Origin: Mariannaea sp. PMI_226
Taxonomy: Eukaryota > Ascomycota > Sordariomycetes > Hypocreales > Nectriaceae
DNA: 64,000 nt
NCBI GenBank assembly: GCA_024336345.1
Contig: JANFOG010000002.1
Coordinates: 372,001 to 436,000 of the forward strand
Direction of reading: 5' to 3'
In this document: positions 60,254 to 64,000 of the stretch, in pieces
Layout: every line of letters starts with the position of its first letter
Numbering within the stretch: the stretch's first letter is position 1
Position numbers and translations under genes: made by a program
Notes under the pieces: generated by a model
Told to the model about the DNA's origin: nothing
What the model saw: the letters and a program-made list of their open reading frames with translations, nothing else
The model's database searches: none

Positions 60254-61545
60254 TCATTCAGGAAAATTATCCCTTTTAAGCTGCCTTGTCGAGCTCGACT
60301 CACTGGCCATGTCATGATCGTCGTATTCTGACTGTCTTGATTCCTTGATGACGACTTGGGTAGTGGTCGTCTTCTGGATCCCATGGACATCTCGGTTCGG
60401 CAGCTCGATATCCTCGCCACCACCTTCGACAAACGTGACGTGGCCATTAGGGAAGATGGAGTTGCCCCGACGATTAGTCGATTGCCCTGTCTTTGAGGAT
60501 TTATTACCGGTTGTTCGGGAAAGGGACCCGGAGTAATCGTAGCCGTCATTGCTGGCTTTGACGACCTTTGTGATGAGTTCAGCCATGTTCATTTCGATAT
60601 GTAATTTGACAAGGTAGGCGAGCGGGTGAAACATGACATAGCTTTAGTGGTAGGGTTAGTCGAGAACGAATTTTATGCTGCTATGTTTTTAGGAATGCGG
60701 CAACTTACACAATGTCATTTGGAAGAGACATCATAGCAATGAGAAGAACCTAAGCCCAATTAATGACACCACATTAAAAAAACATTAGGAAACGGTAGCA
60801 CGCACATCCATGGCCATAGATAGAGTAATCATCAGCAGGTTGAATCGGAAGAGTCGGGTATACTTGGTAAGGCCGTTCGCAATAAGACGACTCCGCACTA
60901 GGTGGATGAAATAGATGTTCAAGCTAGCATCAAGGATTAGGAAGATAACCTTCTCGATACGGTCCCAGATCGAATTGACCTTGATCCAGGTCTTTGTGAT
61001 TTGGAGGCGAGCGGGAATCCAGACACAAAATACGCTGATGTTGATAGCCAGTAAGAGGAGAAACGAAACAATCTTTAGTCTCTTTGCAGTTGACCGGTTG
61101 ACCATGAGAATTGAAATTCGGTTGATGATGATTTGGATGAGCGATTGGATCTGCACCGACCAAAGGAGGACTACCCAGACTAGTATTAGACAAACCGAAG
61201 CAAATGACGGAGGACGAAGGGGGATGGAGATGATGATTCTATAGTAGTTCGTAGTAACATACCGATCATGAAGAAGAAAGGAAAACTTGGAGGAATGTAT
61301 TCGCGGAGGTAACACCACATGATGGCACTCATGGTGGTACTGCTGACTAGCTGCGTCCATATCAAGATGACATACGGGTTCATCCTTCGGCCTCGCTTCC
61401 ATGAGTTGATGGTATGCCTGACTCCCTTCGCCACCGAGAAAATGAAGACGCCCATCGATAACCCCCAGGCAATGCTGGCAATGTTCATGTCACTTGGGTC
61501 CGCCTTCTCGTTCACGTACCACGGAGGGATCAAGAGGCCCGGCAT
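60254..61545 (-). CDS. Fungal seven-helix membrane protein, unknown function
   Basis: Exons 61545-61263, 61179-60806, 60749-60709 and 60641-60254, with introns of 83, 56 and 67 bp, give 361 residues. The N-terminus PPWYVNEKADPSDMNIAS precedes about seven hydrophobic helices with conserved-looking stretches: IQIIINRISILMV, FCVWIPARLQI, WDRIEKVIFLILDASLN, YFIHLVRSRLIANGLTKY and FHPLAYLVKLHIEMNMAELI. This pattern matches a widespread ascomycete family usually annotated only as integral membrane protein. A Ser/Thr-rich cytosolic tail of about 100 residues follows. The layout (seven helices, polar loops, long tail) is receptor-like, but no ligand or G-protein motif is recognisable. Confidence 0.82.
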
Positions 61546-63129
61546 CGTGTCGACGAGGCGAGTGGTGAGGCTCCGCCGAGCCGCTTACACAAACAGCAAA
61601 AAGCAAAAAGGAAAAAAAAGCAAGATCGAGAGAGGATCGAGGGAGGAATCAAACGAATGAACTTGTCGAGTGATTCGACGAATGAAACAGAACCAAGACA
61701 CTGAACATGGCAAAGAAGAAGAAAAAAGAAAAACCAACAGGCCCCGGGGAGAGCCAACACACACATACATATTGAGAAACTCGGACGCTAGCATGGACCT
61801 GATCTTGTTGGATACCGTCGCTCACTACATGCGTTTGCGTTACTGTAAGCTAGAGTACGTCGTACATGGAGCAGCACATGGCAATGGCAGGAAAAGTCAG
61901 AAGCTGTGCGTCAAGATTATTCCAGGGATCTTGGGACGCCAGGGCTCGGATCCGCAATGAAGCGGGCCGGAGGCGATCATAGGGAGAGAAGCAGGGGCCT
62001 ATGTGAAGGCACTGGGCGAGTGGGATGTCGCCATTTCTTTCTTGGAGTCACAACATCATGAACAAGCCTATTCCTGGCTCTTCCTGTTGTCATGCCATGC
62101 ATGCTCATCGGATTTCGTGGCGCTCCTGGTGGAAAACACGCCCAAATAAAAGCGAGGCTTGATACAGGTGATGAGAATGTTGATTTGCTAACTTATATGT
62201 AATTGTAGTACGAAAATGGTGGTGTTGATGCGGCTCCCCGTCACCAGCTATTTTCGGTGTGAGGCGACTCGGGTCTTCCGCCTGCCCGGAAACGGGCGCA
62301 CACTTTTTGACAACCGAAGCAGCGAATCAGAGGGACGGGACAGCGTCTATCAGCCTCAAGAAGGAAATGGAAAGGGGGCGTGTGCCAGAAAAAGGTGGCC
62401 AACCAACTAACCAACTACCCATCCAACCAACGGGGTGGTCTAATGCATTCGACTGTTGTAGTCTGTAACCATTTTGTATTTCATGATAACGGGTATCAGG
62501 ATAGCAAGCCGGGCCTTCCTTAGATTGCGTGCTAGCCAACGAAAGATAGAGGACTGTCCAGGGTCTGGACATGGCGGCATTGGGCTGGACCGGGAAGATC
62601 ACGCAACTACCAATTGCAAATCTCATCTACCGGCACCAGACCCATGAGCTCCAGGCAGTCTCTGCACAGGAATTGATGCACATCATGATAGCGGCGGCCC
62701 GAAAAGAAGCTGAGCGTGTGTGCAACCTATATTATTAGGTGGTATGTACGAGGCCCGCGAGTCAGCCTCTGTGGATCCAAGCACCCCATCTCCCGCCGCG
62801 CTCTTGAGTTGGCAGCACTGCTTTGGGAGCATCATCCCGGGCTGAATATGGCTTCATCCAGGACATGAGACGAGATCCCATAGGAAGTGTGTCCCATCAG
62901 ATGTGCTGATTCCGGGGTCTGGGGTGTCAGACTTCTTGTCACCGTGCATCGTCCTCCACAATGCATGCTACCGCCCAACCTGACCAACAGACCTGCCATT
63001 CAGAGGTACCAGTCACGAGTGGCAGGATCTGATCCGGGGGGGGTTTATTTAACACTGCAGATTGACGTGAAGCTAAACGATTCTCTCCAGATTTTAAAAG
63101 AGGGAACCGAAAGGGGGGATGAAATGGAG

Positions 63130-63148
63130 TTTTTTTTTTTTTTTTTTT
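63130..63148. repeat. Poly-T tract of 19
   Basis: An uninterrupted run of 19 T residues. Confidence 0.9.
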
Positions 63149-63710
63149 GCAACAATAAAAGAGCCCCCATCTGACTATTGCCACGAGGTGCCCCTCACAA
63201 GGATCCAACACCATGCTTGCGGAGCCGAGTCTGGACTGGGCTTGAAGAGCGCCACTGAAACGTGCAAGATGAGGTCAAACGTGGTTTCTGAAGAAATCAT
63301 TGACAGAATTTTGAACCCCATTCTTCTTGAGGCCGCTCACTTCTCGAGGTAGCTAACTGACGGAGATGAGCCAAACTATGGAACGTTTCTAACCTCGGTC
63401 ACTCTCAGCAACACACGCTCTTCACTTCAAACACTCCGCTAGACTGCATGACCATGAAGTACATTGGACGAACTACCGGCACGATTGAACCAGAGACTAT
63501 TGATTCACCATGTATCCTGGTCTCGGCCGGGCCAGCACGTGTCAGACCTGACAGTCCAGTCAAAGCCAAGCACGACAGCATCTTGCAGCCGTACGTCCAT
63601 TCGAGGCGACAACTCCGTTGGCTTGGCTCTTGTGACAAATTCTCCGAGATGTGAGAACCATCCTGCTAGGTTTCCGCATATTCTCGTCCTAGCAGCCGAG
63701 TGGTGTGCAT

Positions 63711-63768
63711 GTATGTGTGTGTGTGTATGTGTGTGTGTGCGCGCGCGCGTGTGTGTGTATATGTGTGT
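63711..63768. repeat. (GT)n/(GC)n microsatellite
   Basis: Alternating purine-pyrimidine sequence of about 58 bp: GT repeats with interspersed AT and a GCGCGCGCG core. It is a likely hypervariable marker and is capable of Z-DNA. Open frames crossing it are artefacts. Confidence 0.9.
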
Positions 63769-64000
63769 CGGCATTTGAAACTGGACGATAGCCTACCGGT
63801 TCCATCTCGTTCGGCTCTGTATGCAGTGTCAGCCAGTTCATCTGAAGAAACAGCTCACCAATTCTACGAGCACTTACCCCCACCCTACGTCGCAGTAGAC
63901 ACTGGCAACCAGTTGAAAGTCAATCAGTCCATCAGTCATACGTGAGTAGCATATGCCGGGCCACACTATAATAAGCGTACCCAGCCATTGTTTTCCAGGA

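Larger units (their letters stand above)
61546..64000. other. 2.4 kb terminal region without a supported gene
   Basis: Purine-rich sequence at 61590-61750 is the promoter or leader side of the membrane protein gene. Other frames are short and without motifs. Simple repeats are listed separately. A gene could start beyond the window edge. Confidence 0.35.

Noticed and set aside
63464..63945. Frames rich in Cys-Val or His-Thr repeats at the right edge
   Set aside because: They are translations of the GT/GC microsatellite at 63711-63768.

Overview
The window is nuclear DNA of a filamentous ascomycete, most likely a sordariomycete (Hypocreales-like). I infer this from many short introns of 50-95 bp with GTRNGT donors, CTNA-type branch points and CAG/TAG acceptors, from an intron-containing tRNA, and from the gene set: an Aurora kinase, ERG24 sterol C-14 reductase, a GH3 beta-glucosidase, an Apa2-type AP4A phosphorylase, a fungal NACHT NTPase and an Hce2-type secreted protein. 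Coding exons were joined by hand by matching splice signals, reading phase and family continuity. None is backed by transcripts.

Layout. At 0.5-11 kb there are a GNAT acetyltransferase, a two-finger C2H2 protein, tRNA-Arg(TCG), a CofD/YvcK-like protein, an 88-residue two-helix membrane protein and an Aurora kinase. At 11-16 kb the DNA is gene-poor. It carries one secreted Hce2-like protein and the decayed remains of at least one gene. At 16.4-24.2 kb a 12-exon SNF2/DEAH ATPase and a 9-exon NACHT NTPase with a C2H2 finger diverge from a 541 bp promoter. At 26-29.6 kb lie an acidic orphan and a remarkable protein of about 14 CCCH units whose introns all split the His codon of a unit. At 29.6-34.7 kb there is a large gap with one relic.

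At 34.7-44.4 kb come the GH3 beta-glucosidase (with a possible second first exon), ERG24, and a mannose-6-phosphate-receptor-like sorting receptor divergent from ERG24. A 5 kb gap follows. At 49.3-52.8 kb an Asn/Gln-rich protein with a Myb-like C-terminus converges on the Apa2-type phosphorylase. At 52.8-57.4 kb there is a gap with a candidate LTR. At 57.4-61.5 kb lie a GPI-anchored Cys-rich wall protein and a seven-helix fungal membrane protein. The last 2.4 kb has only simple repeats.

Housekeeping genes (Aurora, ERG24, receptor, Apa2) alternate with accessory material: the NACHT/SNF2 pair, the CCCH-repeat protein, the secreted Hce2 protein and the relics. The accessory part between about 11 and 34 kb is the most unusual. 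The CCCH-repeat gene, with one repeat per symmetric 72 bp exon, is the best candidate for something undescribed.
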